Assembly (NCBI RefSeq): GCF_900163795.1
Contig: NZ_FWFD01000015.1
Span: forward strand, 310,001-374,000
Source of the DNA: Vagococcus fluvialis bH819
GTDB lineage: Bacteria; Bacillota; Bacilli; Lactobacillales; Vagococcaceae
Length of the DNA stretch: 64,000 nt
Reading direction: 5' to 3'
Shown: positions 50,574-60,064 of the stretch, one piece after another
Numbering within the stretch: position 1 is the stretch's first letter
How the letters are laid out: each line of letters starts with the position of its first letter
The notes under the pieces: model-generated
Databases searched by the model: none
Told to the model about the DNA's origin: nothing
What the model saw: only the letters and a program-made list of their open reading frames with translations
Program-made: the position numbers and the translations under genes

Positions 50574-51635
50574 ATGGGTATTAGTTTTATCTGGTTATTT
50601 TTAGTGGTTATACCAATAATTTGTTTTTCTTACTGGCTATTTTTTAGACCGACAAGTCTTTGGACAGGATTCTTTTTTGTTATTTCTATTGGATTTTTGT
50701 ACTTGATGTTAATTATCCAGGCTGAAAAAATAAATACAGGACTAGCATTGTGGATAGCAATGCCAATTATCATCATTTTAATATTAATTGTAATTTTTGG
50801 TATGTTTACAGGTGTGATTGCTTTATTTTGGAATGAGCGGACTCTTCTGAAAAAAGAGGGGTTTTCCTTAAGTAACCTATTACCAATGTTAGTTGCGTTA
50901 GGATTAATCGGCTTTCAGGTAGCTGTAATCCTTATTGCTTACTATGGGCATAATCCTTATATTGTTTCATTATCATTATTGATGAATCTAAGCTTCTCTT
51001 ATGTTGTGGCTATCTTTTTCTTTTATTTGGTTACTTCGATTTTGTATAATCGTTTTCCACATAATAAAAATATTGATTACATCATTGTTTTAGGAGCAGG
51101 ATTAATCGATGGGGAGCGAGTGACACCTTTATTGGCTAGTCGAATCGATGTGGCAGTGCAACTTTTTGAAAAACAAAAGAATAAGCGAAACCATCAGCCA
51201 ACTCTTATTTTATCTGGTGGACAAGGACCTGATGAAAAAGTATCAGAAGCAAGAGCTATGATGAACTATGTAGAAGAAAAAAACTATCAATTAGGCAATG
51301 TTTATTTGGAAGAAAAATCAACTAACACAAAAGAAAATCTACAATTTTCAGAGGCGATTGCCTATCAAAAAGATAATATAAAAAACTTTAATCGTAAAAA
51401 TATTGTAATAGCATCTAATAATTACCATATTTTAAGAGCAGGGAAATTAGCCTATCGATTAGGAATTTTTGCTCGTGGTATTGGCTCTAAAACAAAGATG
51501 TATTATTTACCAACCGCTTTTATTAGAGAATATATAGGCTATCTTGCTTTAACTAAAAAAAGACATCTAATAATTTTTGGTATTTTTTTATTCCTTTCAA
51601 TTTCACTTCTAGTTTTAACATTATTTGTATCATAG
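50574..51635 (+). CDS. YdcF-family (DUF218) membrane protein
   Basis: A 353-residue protein. About five N-terminal hydrophobic helices are followed by a cytoplasmic or extracellular DUF218/YdcF domain (from about 167: YIIVLGAGLIDGERVTPLLASRIDVA, LILSGGQGPDEKVSEARAMMNY, LEEKSTNTKENLQFS, IVIASNNYHILRAG) and a final membrane helix. Related proteins (SanA, YdcF, ElyC) act in envelope or cell-wall processes; the specific role is unknown. AAAGGAGGA ribosome site before ATG 50574. Confidence 0.82.
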   Translation: MGISFIWLFLVVIPIICFSYWLFFRPTSLWTGFFFVISIGFLYLMLIIQAEKINTGLALWIAMPIIIILILIVIFGMFTGVIALFWNERTLLKKEGFSLSNLLPMLVALGLIGFQVAVILIAYYGHNPYIVSLSLLMNLSFSYVVAIFFFYLVTSILYNRFPHNKNIDYIIVLGAGLIDGERVTPLLASRIDVAVQLFEKQKNKRNHQPTLILSGGQGPDEKVSEARAMMNYVEEKNYQLGNVYLEEKSTNTKENLQFSEAIAYQKDNIKNFNRKNIVIASNNYHILRAGKLAYRLGIFARGIGSKTKMYYLPTAFIREYIGYLALTKKRHLIIFGIFLFLSISLLVLTLFVS

Positions 51636-51675
51636 AATAGAATACAGTGATATATAGTTATTAACACATGTATGA

Positions 51676-51800
51676 GAGTGGCTTAAAAGTTGTTTTGCCT
51701 CCAGTTGTCGTGAGAGCAGACTTTTTATCCCCTGACTAACAAAAATCATTCATATAAATAAAATAAGAGACTGACAAATTTAGTCAGCCTCTTTCTTTTT
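51676..51800 (+). repeat. Dispersed terminator-bearing repeat, copy B
   Basis: Matches the minus strand of 17291-17425. It begins GAGTGGCTTAAAAGTTGTTTT, includes the 24-base exact block at 51715-51738, and ends in a hairpin (AAGAG-a-CTGAC / GTCAG-c-CTCTT, about 51765-51795) that terminates the convergent ydcF-like and PHP genes. Confidence 0.75.
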
Positions 51801-51805
51801 CCCCT

Positions 51806-52588
51806 TTAAAAAGGAACCATAGTCATTTTTTGCTGCTTAAAAATTGCTAGTTCATGGATATTATTATCTTTTAAAAGTTGCCCCATTTCTAAAAAGCCAA
51901 GTTCATAATCAGAAGCTACGTGTGCATCTGAACCAAGTGTAAAGAGTTTCCCACCAAGAGAAATATAAAGTGGAATGGCATATTCATAAAGATGACGGTT
52001 ATTGTATTTAACAAAACTTTTAGCATTTAGTTCAACGGCAATTTTTTTATCGATTACTTTTTTAAAAAGATCAATTAATAAGGATTCGGCTAACTTTTGG
52101 TATTCAGAGACATCAATACTTAATTGTCTCATGCCGTAATCGAAATGAGTTAGAATATTTAACTGTGTCATCTCCTCAACAGAGAGTATCATCTGTTCAT
52201 AGTATTCCGTTACTAATTTCTTCTTTTCCCATTCTCGAACAATAGGATCCATAAAATCGATGTCCCCGTTTTGATGGGTGCTTAATAGAATTAAATCATA
52301 AGGATTACTTCCAACAAAATCTGTGATTAATTCATGTTGAGAGGGAACATAGCCTACTTCAATTCCTCTTAAAATGGAACGTTCATAACGCTGCTCTAAT
52401 TGTTTTATTTCTTCATTGTATAATTTAAAATTAGGTAGACTATCTTTGAATCCATCAGCAGGATTATAAAAATCAAGGTGTTCAGTTGTGACTAGCGTCT
52501 TATTTGTTTTTTCTAAATAATTTTCAAAAGATTCAGTTGAATCAAAAGAATGATGGGTATGTAAATGTTGATCGTAGTAGTGTGTCAA
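51806..52588 (-). CDS. PHP-family phosphatase (HisK/histidinol-phosphatase type)
   Basis: A 260-residue PHP-domain metallophosphatase. Metal-binding N-terminus DQHLHTHHSFDSTE (H8, H10), TTEHLDF, then GIEVGYV, LLSTHQNG, THFDYGMRQLS, ELNAKSF and TLGSDAHVASD, the full set of PHP ligands. It may be histidinol phosphatase, although no his genes are nearby; in such cases members often act on other phosphates. It lies 15 bases downstream of the WYL regulator gene and is probably co-transcribed with it. Confidence 0.82.
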   Translation of the reverse strand: MTHYYDQHLHTHHSFDSTESFENYLEKTNKTLVTTEHLDFYNPADGFKDSLPNFKLYNEEIKQLEQRYERSILRGIEVGYVPSQHELITDFVGSNPYDLILLSTHQNGDIDFMDPIVREWEKKKLVTEYYEQMILSVEEMTQLNILTHFDYGMRQLSIDVSEYQKLAESLLIDLFKKVIDKKIAVELNAKSFVKYNNRHLYEYAIPLYISLGGKLFTLGSDAHVASDYELGFLEMGQLLKDNNIHELAIFKQQKMTMVPF

Positions 52589-52603
52589 TGTATATCCTCC
52601 AAT

Positions 52604-53545
52604 CTATGTATAGTTCTTTTTTATATCTTCCAGATTAGCCAAAAATTTATTAATTAACCACTCAGGTTTCTCTATTGTAGCATGTTTACCAAGGGTCATT
52701 AAATAGCTAAAGGTATAATCGATATCTTCTTTGGCTAATGGTAAGTCAAGATAACCAGAACTATCTTGATTAACGGTAAGATAAGGCGCTAATAGTTGGT
52801 TTTCTAGCGATCTCATAACGCCAATATTTGATAAATGAATGCCAACTTGAAAGGTTTCTTTAGTTGTTATTTTTTCTGCTAGGTTATTTAAAGTGAGTGT
52901 TGAATGAAACGTTTCATTTGATACTTCTAGAGATTCAAAGCGGTCAATTCTAAAATGGCGAATATCTTCGAGTTCACAATCGGTGGCATATAAATACCAA
53001 AAATCACTTTGAAAATAAACACCGACTGGTTCTAATTTTTTTTTGGATCTTTTTTTTGACGAGTGATACATCCCAGAAATAATTCTTTTTTTTAAGCAAG
53101 CTTGTATTATTTCTTCTGTAAAAGGAGCAGATATTTTTTGATCAGGAATTTTTATTTCAAAAATTTGTTCTAGATGAATAATTTGAGATTGGACCTGCTT
53201 GTGACTAATACTTAACAGTTTTTGCTTAGCTTGTTCTGTATTAAATTTGAAAGGAAATGGTTTGATATAAGAAATAGCATGGATGGCAAAAAAGATACTG
53301 ATAACTTCCTCTTGATTGAATAGAATTGGTGGCAGTAAAGGTTGACTAATAAGTTCCATCCCACCATTTTTACCTTTTGTTGCTTCTATAAAAATACCCA
53401 TATCTTCCAAATCAACAATGTAGCGTTGGACAGTTCGAGTCGAAATATCAAAACGAGTAGCAATCTCAGTGGCAGTAAATCTTTTTTGTTGTTGCATGAA
53501 CCAAAGAATTTCATAAAGTCTCTGATTTTTTTTCAATAATAGCAC
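52604..53545 (-). CDS. WYL-domain (YafY-type) transcriptional regulator
   Basis: A 313-residue regulator: N-terminal HTH_11 (RLYEILWFMQQQKRFTATEIATRFDISTRTVQRYIVDLEDMGIFIEA) and a central WYL domain (KLEPVGVYFQSDFWYLYATDCELEDIRHFRIDRFESLEV) followed by a WCX-like C-terminus. WYL domains bind nucleic acid or small ligands. It is divergent from a UvrA-like gene, with a 9-bp-arm palindrome between them. The minus-strand ribosome site AGAGGTG precedes ATG 53545. Confidence 0.88.
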   Translation of the reverse strand: MLLLKKNQRLYEILWFMQQQKRFTATEIATRFDISTRTVQRYIVDLEDMGIFIEATKGKNGGMELISQPLLPPILFNQEEVISIFFAIHAISYIKPFPFKFNTEQAKQKLLSISHKQVQSQIIHLEQIFEIKIPDQKISAPFTEEIIQACLKKRIISGMYHSSKKRSKKKLEPVGVYFQSDFWYLYATDCELEDIRHFRIDRFESLEVSNETFHSTLTLNNLAEKITTKETFQVGIHLSNIGVMRSLENQLLAPYLTVNQDSSGYLDLPLAKEDIDYTFSYLMTLGKHATIEKPEWLINKFLANLEDIKKNYT

Positions 53546-53557
53546 CTCTTTTTTTAT

Positions 53558-53580
53558 AATACGACAATAACTGTCTTATT
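53558..53580. promoter_or_regulatory. Operator palindrome between WYL regulator and UvrA-like gene
   Basis: AATACGACA-ATAAC-TGTCTTATT: 9-base arms with one mismatch and a 5-base centre, located between the two divergent start codons. Likely the WYL regulator's site. Confidence 0.5.
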
Positions 53581-53615
53581 TAAAAGATATCATAAAAATA
53601 AGAGGAGGGAAACAA

Positions 53616-55847
53616 ATGACAGATAAATACATAGAGATAAAAGGTGCGAGAGAAGGAAATTTAAAAGATATAAATTTAAAAATTAAAAAAAATCAAGTGA
53701 CTGCGTTTGTCGGTGTATCTGGATCTGGAAAGACTTCTTTAGTGCATCGGACGATCGGGGCAGAAGCTCAAAATCAGATGAATGATACTTATCCATCCTT
53801 TATAAAAAATAGGTTACCGAAGATGAGAACGCCTAATGTCGATAGTATTTCAAATTTATCTCCACCTATTATTGTTAATCAAAAGGGATTGGGAGATAAT
53901 GAGCGATCCACAGTTGGAACAGTAACAGATATTAATGCGTCATTGCGATTATTGTTTTCTAGATTTGGAATACCTTTTGTGGGCTACTCAGATATTTTTT
54001 CATTCAACAGTCCTAATGGTATGTGTTTAGCTTGTGATGGATTAGGGAAAAAATTAACGTTTGTCCTTGAAGAACTACTAGATCAAGAAAAAAGTTTAAA
54101 TGACGGAGCAATCCAATTTAAAACCTTTGAACCTGGAAGTTACCGTTGGCATCGATATGTTGATTCTGGTTTCTTTGATAATGACAAAAAGATAAAAGAT
54201 TTCTCGGTGGAAGAGATAAAAAGGTTGCTTTATTCTGAACCAATTAAACCTCCTAATCCTAATCGTAATTGGTATATGAGTAGTCAGTATGAGGGCGTTA
54301 TTCCAAGAATTATTAAAACATTTATTAAAAATCCTTCCAAAACTTACAAAAAATATGATGTAGAAATCCAACGAGTGACAAAAGAAAATATTTGTCCGAC
54401 TTGTCAAGGACATAGATTAAATGAAAAAGCGCTGTCCAGTAAAATTAATGGCAAACATATTGCAGAATGGCAACAATTAGAGCTATCTGAGTTATTGTTA
54501 GTGTTAAGGAAAATTAAAAATCAAGAAAATGAGTTGGTGGTAGATACAGTCATGAAACCAATTGAATCTTTATGTCAAGTTGGACTAGGGTATTTAAGCC
54601 TTTCTCGAACAACCAATACGTTGTCTGGTGGAGAAAGTCAGCGAGTTAAGTTGATTAAGTATCTAGGAAGTAATTTATCTGATTTACTTTATATTATGGA
54701 TGAACCAAGTACTGGGCTTCATCCTCACGATTTAAGTAGTATTCGCTTGTTAATTAATCAAATTAGTCAAAAGGATAATACAATATTGATGATTGATCAT
54801 GATCAAGAGATGATTTGTGAAGCAGATGAAATTATTGAATTAGGTCCAAAATCAGGATATCAAGGTGGTCAAGTGATGTATCAAGGGAGCTTTGATATAT
54901 GGAGAAATGAACAGGAAAAGAGAAATCAGTTTCACCGAGAAAAAGTGGTAATGTCAGAGGATCAAAAATTTTTTAAACTTAAAAATATAACCTTTAGAAA
55001 TTTAGAAAAAGTATCTGGAAAAATTCCTCATAATTGTCTGACAGCTATTACAGGTGTTGCAGGTTCTGGCAAAAGCTCTTTTGTTAAGATACTGCGAAAA
55101 AAATATTCAGAGGAAGTTATTTTAGTTGACCAAAAAGAAATTAAAGGAAGTTATCGCTCAACTGTAGCGTCTTATATAGGGATTTACGATCGGATAAGAG
55201 AATTATTTGCAAAAGAGAACAAAATTAAATCTGGATTCTTTAGTTTCAACGGGTTAGGTGCTTGTCCGAATTGTAAAGGAAAGGGATTTGTTGAAACAGA
55301 GATGGCTTTTTTAGAATCAGTAAAAATTTCTTGTGAAGCATGTAATGGATTAAAATTTAAGCCTGACGTTTTAAATTATCTTTATTTAGGTAAAAATATT
55401 GTCGAAGTTTTAAATCTACGGTTATCAGATGCTCTTGAATTTTTTAAGGATGAAAAAATTTTGAACCGAATCAAGTGGTTAGTAAAAATTGGTATTGGCT
55501 ATTTAACATTAGGTCAAACGTTAGATACATTATCTGGTGGAGAGCGACAAAGAGTAAAATTAAGTTTATCTTTAGATGAAAAACAAAAATGTTTTGTTCT
55601 AGATGAGCCAACAACAGGACTGAGTAATCAAGATTTAAGTAAATTAATGTCAGTAATTGATGAATTGATAAAAAAGGGAAATACGGTTGTGATTATTGAA
55701 CACAATATGTTACTCGTTAGACAATGTGACTGGCTTATTGATTTTGGACCAGGTTCTGGTAGATATGGTGGTCGGATTTTGTATGAAGGTAGACCGGAAG
55801 AAATAAAAAAATCTGCTGATTCAATTACAAAAGACTACCTATACTAA
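53616..55847 (+). CDS. UvrA-like ABC ATPase (short UvrA paralogue)
   Basis: A 743-residue UvrA paralogue, about 200 residues shorter than housekeeping UvrA. Two ABC domains: Walker A GVSGSGKTS (33-41), zinc-type CLACDG (about 135) and CPTCQGHRL (about 259), signature LSGGESQRVKL, DEPSTGLHP; then GVAGSGKSS (about 480), CPNCKGKG and CEACNG zinc module (about 550-585), LSGGERQRVKL, DEPTTGLS. Both ATP sites look intact. Short UvrAs occur with drug resistance (DrrC/VgaA-like claims) or alternative DNA damage recognition. Divergent WYL regulator suggests inducible expression. GAGGAGGG ribosome site before ATG 53616. Confidence 0.85.
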   Translation: MTDKYIEIKGAREGNLKDINLKIKKNQVTAFVGVSGSGKTSLVHRTIGAEAQNQMNDTYPSFIKNRLPKMRTPNVDSISNLSPPIIVNQKGLGDNERSTVGTVTDINASLRLLFSRFGIPFVGYSDIFSFNSPNGMCLACDGLGKKLTFVLEELLDQEKSLNDGAIQFKTFEPGSYRWHRYVDSGFFDNDKKIKDFSVEEIKRLLYSEPIKPPNPNRNWYMSSQYEGVIPRIIKTFIKNPSKTYKKYDVEIQRVTKENICPTCQGHRLNEKALSSKINGKHIAEWQQLELSELLLVLRKIKNQENELVVDTVMKPIESLCQVGLGYLSLSRTTNTLSGGESQRVKLIKYLGSNLSDLLYIMDEPSTGLHPHDLSSIRLLINQISQKDNTILMIDHDQEMICEADEIIELGPKSGYQGGQVMYQGSFDIWRNEQEKRNQFHREKVVMSEDQKFFKLKNITFRNLEKVSGKIPHNCLTAITGVAGSGKSSFVKILRKKYSEEVILVDQKEIKGSYRSTVASYIGIYDRIRELFAKENKIKSGFFSFNGLGACPNCKGKGFVETEMAFLESVKISCEACNGLKFKPDVLNYLYLGKNIVEVLNLRLSDALEFFKDEKILNRIKWLVKIGIGYLTLGQTLDTLSGGERQRVKLSLSLDEKQKCFVLDEPTTGLSNQDLSKLMSVIDELIKKGNTVVIIEHNMLLVRQCDWLIDFGPGSGRYGGRILYEGRPEEIKKSADSITKDYLY

Positions 55848-55952
55848 AAAATGATAAATTTATGACTATGGTTATTAAACCTACAAAAGCCCTTCTTTTT
55901 TTGTTATAGTAATATTATTGAAAAAAAGAGTGGGTCAGGAAAGGATTAATGA

Positions 55953-57404
55953 ATGAAGAAATTAGGATTACATTTAGGAAGTATTTTTTTAGGATTAATA
56001 ATTATACTAGGGATTGGAGTTAGAGCTTACGCTGATACAGAGCAGCCATCGATGATGGACTTGATTAAAGAAGCAGACTACCAAGCTTTAGATTCTGATA
56101 AACCAAAATCAGCTGTGTTAGTTGATGGTAATACAGGAAAATTATTATGGGGAGAAAACGAAGATTTACCTCACAATCCAGCAAGTATTATGAAATTAAT
56201 GGTAATTTATTTAACATATGAAGCAATGGCTAATGGTAAATTTTCGATGGACACAGAGATTGTTGCGACACCTAGACATCAACAAATCGCTGGGATTTAC
56301 GAAATTAGTAACAATAAAATCCAAGCAGGTGTTTCTTATCCTGTAAAAGAGTTAATCCCTATGGCATTAGTTCCGTCATCTAATGTAGCGACGATGATGT
56401 TAGCTGAACAAGTGGATCCAAATGCTGTATCGTTTTTAAAAAAAATGAATGATAAGGCGCAAGAATTGGGGATGGCAAACACCAAAATTGTCAATGCGAC
56501 TGGAGCTGAAGTATCTTCATTCCAAGGCTTATATGCGACTGAAGGAATTGATACGACATCATTAGATCAAACAGGTTCAAACGTTACGACAGCTAAAGAC
56601 TTTGCGTTGTTCTCATTTCACTTAATTAAAAATTTTCCTCAAGTTTTAGAATTTACGAGTTCACCAACTGTAACAGTTATGAAGGGTACACCGCAGGAAG
56701 AAACATTTGAAACCTATAATTATTCAATTCCAGCAAATGGAAAGGTTTATGAAGATGTGGATAAAAATTATGACTTTGAAGGTGTTGATGGATTGAAAAC
56801 AGGTTCAAGCCCTTCAGGAGCCTTTAATATCGATGCTACAGCTAAGAGAGGAGAACTTAGGCTAATTGCGATTGCTTTTGGTGTGGGTGACTGGAGTGAT
56901 CAAACAGGAGAATATAAACGCCATCCGTTTGTAAATGCTATGTTGAATTATGGTTTTAATCATTTTGAATATAAAGAGCTCGCTAAAAAAGGTGAACAAA
57001 CAATTAATGATCAAGAAGTTATATTATCAGAATCATTAAAAGATGTTGTAAAAAAAGAGGATACGCCAAAACTTAAATTAAATGATGATATGACTGTGAC
57101 GGTTGAAAATGACCTGAAATCTGTTTCGGAAACAATTAATCCAGTATCCACTAAATATGAAGTAGTTGAAAAAAATGTTGTAGAGAAAACAAAGAATCAC
57201 ACGAAAAGTATTGTTGATGAGGTTAATAATATTGTTGATATGTCTAATCCGATAATTAAAATTGTTGTTATTACTTTCAGCGTTATCTTTTTCTTAATTA
57301 TCTTTCTTGTGATATTATTAGTGAGAAGTAACCGAAAACGTAAAAAAGCACGTCGTGAACGTATGAGACGATTTGAAGATATGGGAAAACTAGATGAAAA
57401 ATAA
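55953..57404 (+). CDS. dacA: D-alanyl-D-alanine carboxypeptidase (DacA/PBP5 type)
   Basis: A 483-residue low-molecular-mass penicillin-binding protein that trims the terminal D-alanine of peptidoglycan stem peptides. N-terminal signal peptide (cleavage about residue 27), SxxK catalytic motif S78-I-M-K81, second motif SSN in VPSSNVATMM and KTG in GLKTGSSPSG. A C-terminal beta domain is followed by a membrane helix (about 428-450) and a basic tail RKRKKARRERMRR, which is longer than in typical PBP5. Ribosome site GGAAAGG before ATG 55953. Confidence 0.9.
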   Translation: MKKLGLHLGSIFLGLIIILGIGVRAYADTEQPSMMDLIKEADYQALDSDKPKSAVLVDGNTGKLLWGENEDLPHNPASIMKLMVIYLTYEAMANGKFSMDTEIVATPRHQQIAGIYEISNNKIQAGVSYPVKELIPMALVPSSNVATMMLAEQVDPNAVSFLKKMNDKAQELGMANTKIVNATGAEVSSFQGLYATEGIDTTSLDQTGSNVTTAKDFALFSFHLIKNFPQVLEFTSSPTVTVMKGTPQEETFETYNYSIPANGKVYEDVDKNYDFEGVDGLKTGSSPSGAFNIDATAKRGELRLIAIAFGVGDWSDQTGEYKRHPFVNAMLNYGFNHFEYKELAKKGEQTINDQEVILSESLKDVVKKEDTPKLKLNDDMTVTVENDLKSVSETINPVSTKYEVVEKNVVEKTKNHTKSIVDEVNNIVDMSNPIIKIVVITFSVIFFLIIFLVILLVRSNRKRKKARRERMRRFEDMGKLDEK

Positions 57405-57428
57405 ATTAGTATTGGAGAAGTGAAATGT

Positions 57429-58268
57429 ATGGAAAGCTATCCCTTAAATAATGGTATGACGATCCCTGTAGTTGGCTTTGGCACATGGCAAGCTGCTAAT
57501 GGAGAAATAGCAGAGCAATCTGTGCTGAGTGCTCTTGAAGCAGGTTATCGCCATATTGATACTGCAGCAAGATATGAAAATGAAGAAAGTGTTGGAAATG
57601 CCATTAGACAATCTGGTATTCCTCGTGAAGAGTTATTTGTAACAACAAAAGTCTGGAATGATCATCATTCTTATGAAAAAACAAAACAAGCCATTGATGA
57701 CTCTTTGAATAGATTAGGTTTAGATTATGTTAATTTATACTTAATTCATTGGCCTAATCCTCTAGAAATTCGTGGTGATTATCCAAAAGCAAATGCTGAA
57801 AGTTGGCGAGCAATGGAAGAAGCCGTTGCTTTAGGTAAAGTAAAAGCAATAGGTGTGTCTAATTTTCACCCGCATCATCTAACTGAGCTATTAAAGACAG
57901 CTAAGATAAAACCAGTTGTTAATCAAATTTTCTTAAATCCAAGTGATATGCAACCTGAGATTGTTTCTTTTTGTCAGGAACACGATATTTTACTTGAAGG
58001 CTATAGTCCTTTAGGAACTGGTAAAATTTTTGAATTAGAAATCTTGCAAGAAATGGCTGATAAGTATCAAAAATCTGTCGCTCAAATTGTTTTAAAGTGG
58101 TCGATTCAACATGGCTTTGTACCGTTACCTAAATCTGTCACACCAAGTCGAATTGCTGAAAATATCGATTTGTTTGATTTTGAATTATCAAGTGCTGATA
58201 TGATTACAATTGACGGCCTTCGTGGTAAAGCTGGCTATGCAGTAAATCCAGATGAAGTAGAATTTTAA
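57429..58268 (+). CDS. Aldo/keto reductase
   Basis: A 279-residue NADPH-dependent aldo/keto reductase of the AKR5 (2,5-diketogluconate reductase-like) group. DTAARYENEESVG holds catalytic Asp and Tyr, TTKVWNDHH the lysine and LYLIHWPNP the histidine, with IGVSNFHPHHL and LPKSVTPSRIAEN forming the cofactor site. I choose ATG 57429 (MESYPLNNGMTIPVVGFGTWQ) since GGAGAAG lies 8 bases upstream; in-frame GTG 57420 overlaps it. The physiological carbonyl substrate is unknown. Confidence 0.88.
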   Translation: MESYPLNNGMTIPVVGFGTWQAANGEIAEQSVLSALEAGYRHIDTAARYENEESVGNAIRQSGIPREELFVTTKVWNDHHSYEKTKQAIDDSLNRLGLDYVNLYLIHWPNPLEIRGDYPKANAESWRAMEEAVALGKVKAIGVSNFHPHHLTELLKTAKIKPVVNQIFLNPSDMQPEIVSFCQEHDILLEGYSPLGTGKIFELEILQEMADKYQKSVAQIVLKWSIQHGFVPLPKSVTPSRIAENIDLFDFELSSADMITIDGLRGKAGYAVNPDEVEF

Positions 58269-58269
58269 G

Positions 58270-58316
58270 AAAAAGTAGGTATATTTGTCTCATTAGATAA
58301 ATATACCTACTTTTTT
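58270..58316 (+). terminator. Terminator after aldo/keto reductase
   Basis: AAAAAGTAGGTATATTT (58270-58286) pairs perfectly with 58299-58315 and is followed by a T. Confidence 0.85.
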
Positions 58317-58404
58317 AAAAAAAATCACTTTTTTATTGTACAGTAGTTGAAAGAATGATTGTTTTCATATATTATTTAATATTGATAGAGAACGAGGTGA
58401 TGGA

Positions 58405-59934
58405 ATGAAAAATTTAATAAAATTAGTATCAAATCGAGCAATTATTATAGGATTGTTAATTTTACTGCAACTAGGATTACTTTTTGCGATTATATTTAGG
58501 TTTCAAGAATACTTTGTTTATTTTTATACGACATATATCATAGTATCGGCAGCTGTTATCATCAAAATAGTCAATAGTCGAACAAACCCAGCATATAAAA
58601 TAGCTTGGATCATTCCAATTATGCTGATACCTATTTTTGGGACAGTTATTTATTTAGTTTTTGGTCGGATCCGTTTTACTAAAGAAGATAAACGAAAAAT
58701 GTCTCAAATTCATGAAAAAGAAATGGCGTTAATGCAAGAAACAGTTAAACAAATCCAGATTGAAGATGGTAACCAAGACGCAGTTATTCAATCAAGCTAT
58801 TTAACGCATTATGGTGAAGGGGCTTTGTTTAAAAATACAACAAGCCAATATTTTCCTGTAGGTGAAACGGCTTTTAAGGCCATGCTTCAAGAATTAGAAA
58901 AGGCAGAAAAATATATTTTTATGGAATATTTTATTGTCGAGGAAGGGAAAATGTGGGACGCTATACTAGAAGTTTTAGTTAGAAAGGTAAATGAAGGCTT
59001 GGATGTACGTGTTATTTATGATGATTTTGGCTGCCTTTATACACTTCCGCATCATTACTATCGAAAATTAGAAAATTATGGAATAAAAAGTTGTGTTTTC
59101 AATCCGTTTGTTCCCGTCTTATCTTCTATTTTTAATAATCGTAACCATAGAAAAATTACGGTAATTGATGGAAAAGTTGCATTTACAGGAGGGATTAACT
59201 TAGCTGATGAGTACATCAATGAAGTAGATCGTTTCGGTCATTGGAAAGATAACTCGATTATGGTTAAAGGTGAAGCAGCATGGGGATTTACGCTACTTTT
59301 CTTATCTTTATGGGAATTCATCTACAATGATGATGATCAACTAAGTGATTTTTACCCAGAATATAAAGAAGAGTTACCAAAATCAGAAGGATACTATCAA
59401 CCCTATGTGGATTCTCCTTTTGATAATGAGACAGTCGGGATGAATGTCTATCTAAATTTAATTAATCGAGCCAAAAAATCGGTCTATATTACGACACCCT
59501 ATTTAATTATTGATAATCTTTTAATGGAAGCATTATGTACATCTGCTAAAAGTGGTGTTGATATTCGTATTATAGTGCCTCATCAACCGGATAAATGGTA
59601 TGTGCATGCTGTAACTAAATCTAACTATTCTCAATTAATAGAAGCAGGTGTAAAAATTTATGAATATACACCAGGATTTATTCATTCTAAAACTTTTGTT
59701 GTGGATGAGATTTATGCAACAGTTGGAACAGTTAATTTAGATTATCGAAGTTTATTTTTACATTTTGAATGTGGAATTTGGATGTACAAAACGTCTTCTG
59801 TAACAGAAGTCTATGATGATCATATGCAGACGGAAGCTTCTAGCCAATTGATTACACTTGAAGAAGCTAATGATATTAGTTGGCCAACACGCATGGTTAG
59901 AGCGCTCTTAGCTGTTTTTTCTCCATTGTTATAA
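58405..59934 (+). CDS. cls: Cardiolipin synthase
   Basis: A 509-residue phospholipase-D-family membrane enzyme that condenses two phosphatidylglycerols to cardiolipin. Two N-terminal membrane helices (about 13-31 and 36-52, plus a third near 65-83), then two HKD motifs: H248-R-K250...D255 (HRKITVIDGKVAFTGG) and H427-S-K429...D434 (HSKTFVVDEIYATVGTVN). Length and topology fit bacterial Cls. GAGGTG ribosome site before ATG 58405; terminator hairpin follows. Confidence 0.93.
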   Translation: MKNLIKLVSNRAIIIGLLILLQLGLLFAIIFRFQEYFVYFYTTYIIVSAAVIIKIVNSRTNPAYKIAWIIPIMLIPIFGTVIYLVFGRIRFTKEDKRKMSQIHEKEMALMQETVKQIQIEDGNQDAVIQSSYLTHYGEGALFKNTTSQYFPVGETAFKAMLQELEKAEKYIFMEYFIVEEGKMWDAILEVLVRKVNEGLDVRVIYDDFGCLYTLPHHYYRKLENYGIKSCVFNPFVPVLSSIFNNRNHRKITVIDGKVAFTGGINLADEYINEVDRFGHWKDNSIMVKGEAAWGFTLLFLSLWEFIYNDDDQLSDFYPEYKEELPKSEGYYQPYVDSPFDNETVGMNVYLNLINRAKKSVYITTPYLIIDNLLMEALCTSAKSGVDIRIIVPHQPDKWYVHAVTKSNYSQLIEAGVKIYEYTPGFIHSKTFVVDEIYATVGTVNLDYRSLFLHFECGIWMYKTSSVTEVYDDHMQTEASSQLITLEEANDISWPTRMVRALLAVFSPLL

Positions 59935-59957
59935 AATGATCAAAAAAATATAAAAAT

Positions 59958-59990
59958 GAGGGTGACTTTTGGGGTCTCCCTCTTCTTTTG
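59958..59990 (+). terminator. Terminator after cls
   Basis: GAGGG-t-GAC pairs with GTC-t-CCCTC, loop 7, followed by TTCTTTTG. Confidence 0.75.
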
Positions 59991-60064
59991 ATATAAAATA
60001 TACTTAAAAATAATTATTTTATGATATGATACGTGGTAATGATAAGTAAGAAAAGAGTGAAGGT

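Noticed and set aside
52604-55847. The UvrA-like gene as the housekeeping uvrA
   Set aside because: It is about 200 residues shorter than standard UvrA, has no uvrB beside it, and is paired with a WYL regulator, so it is more likely a paralogue.
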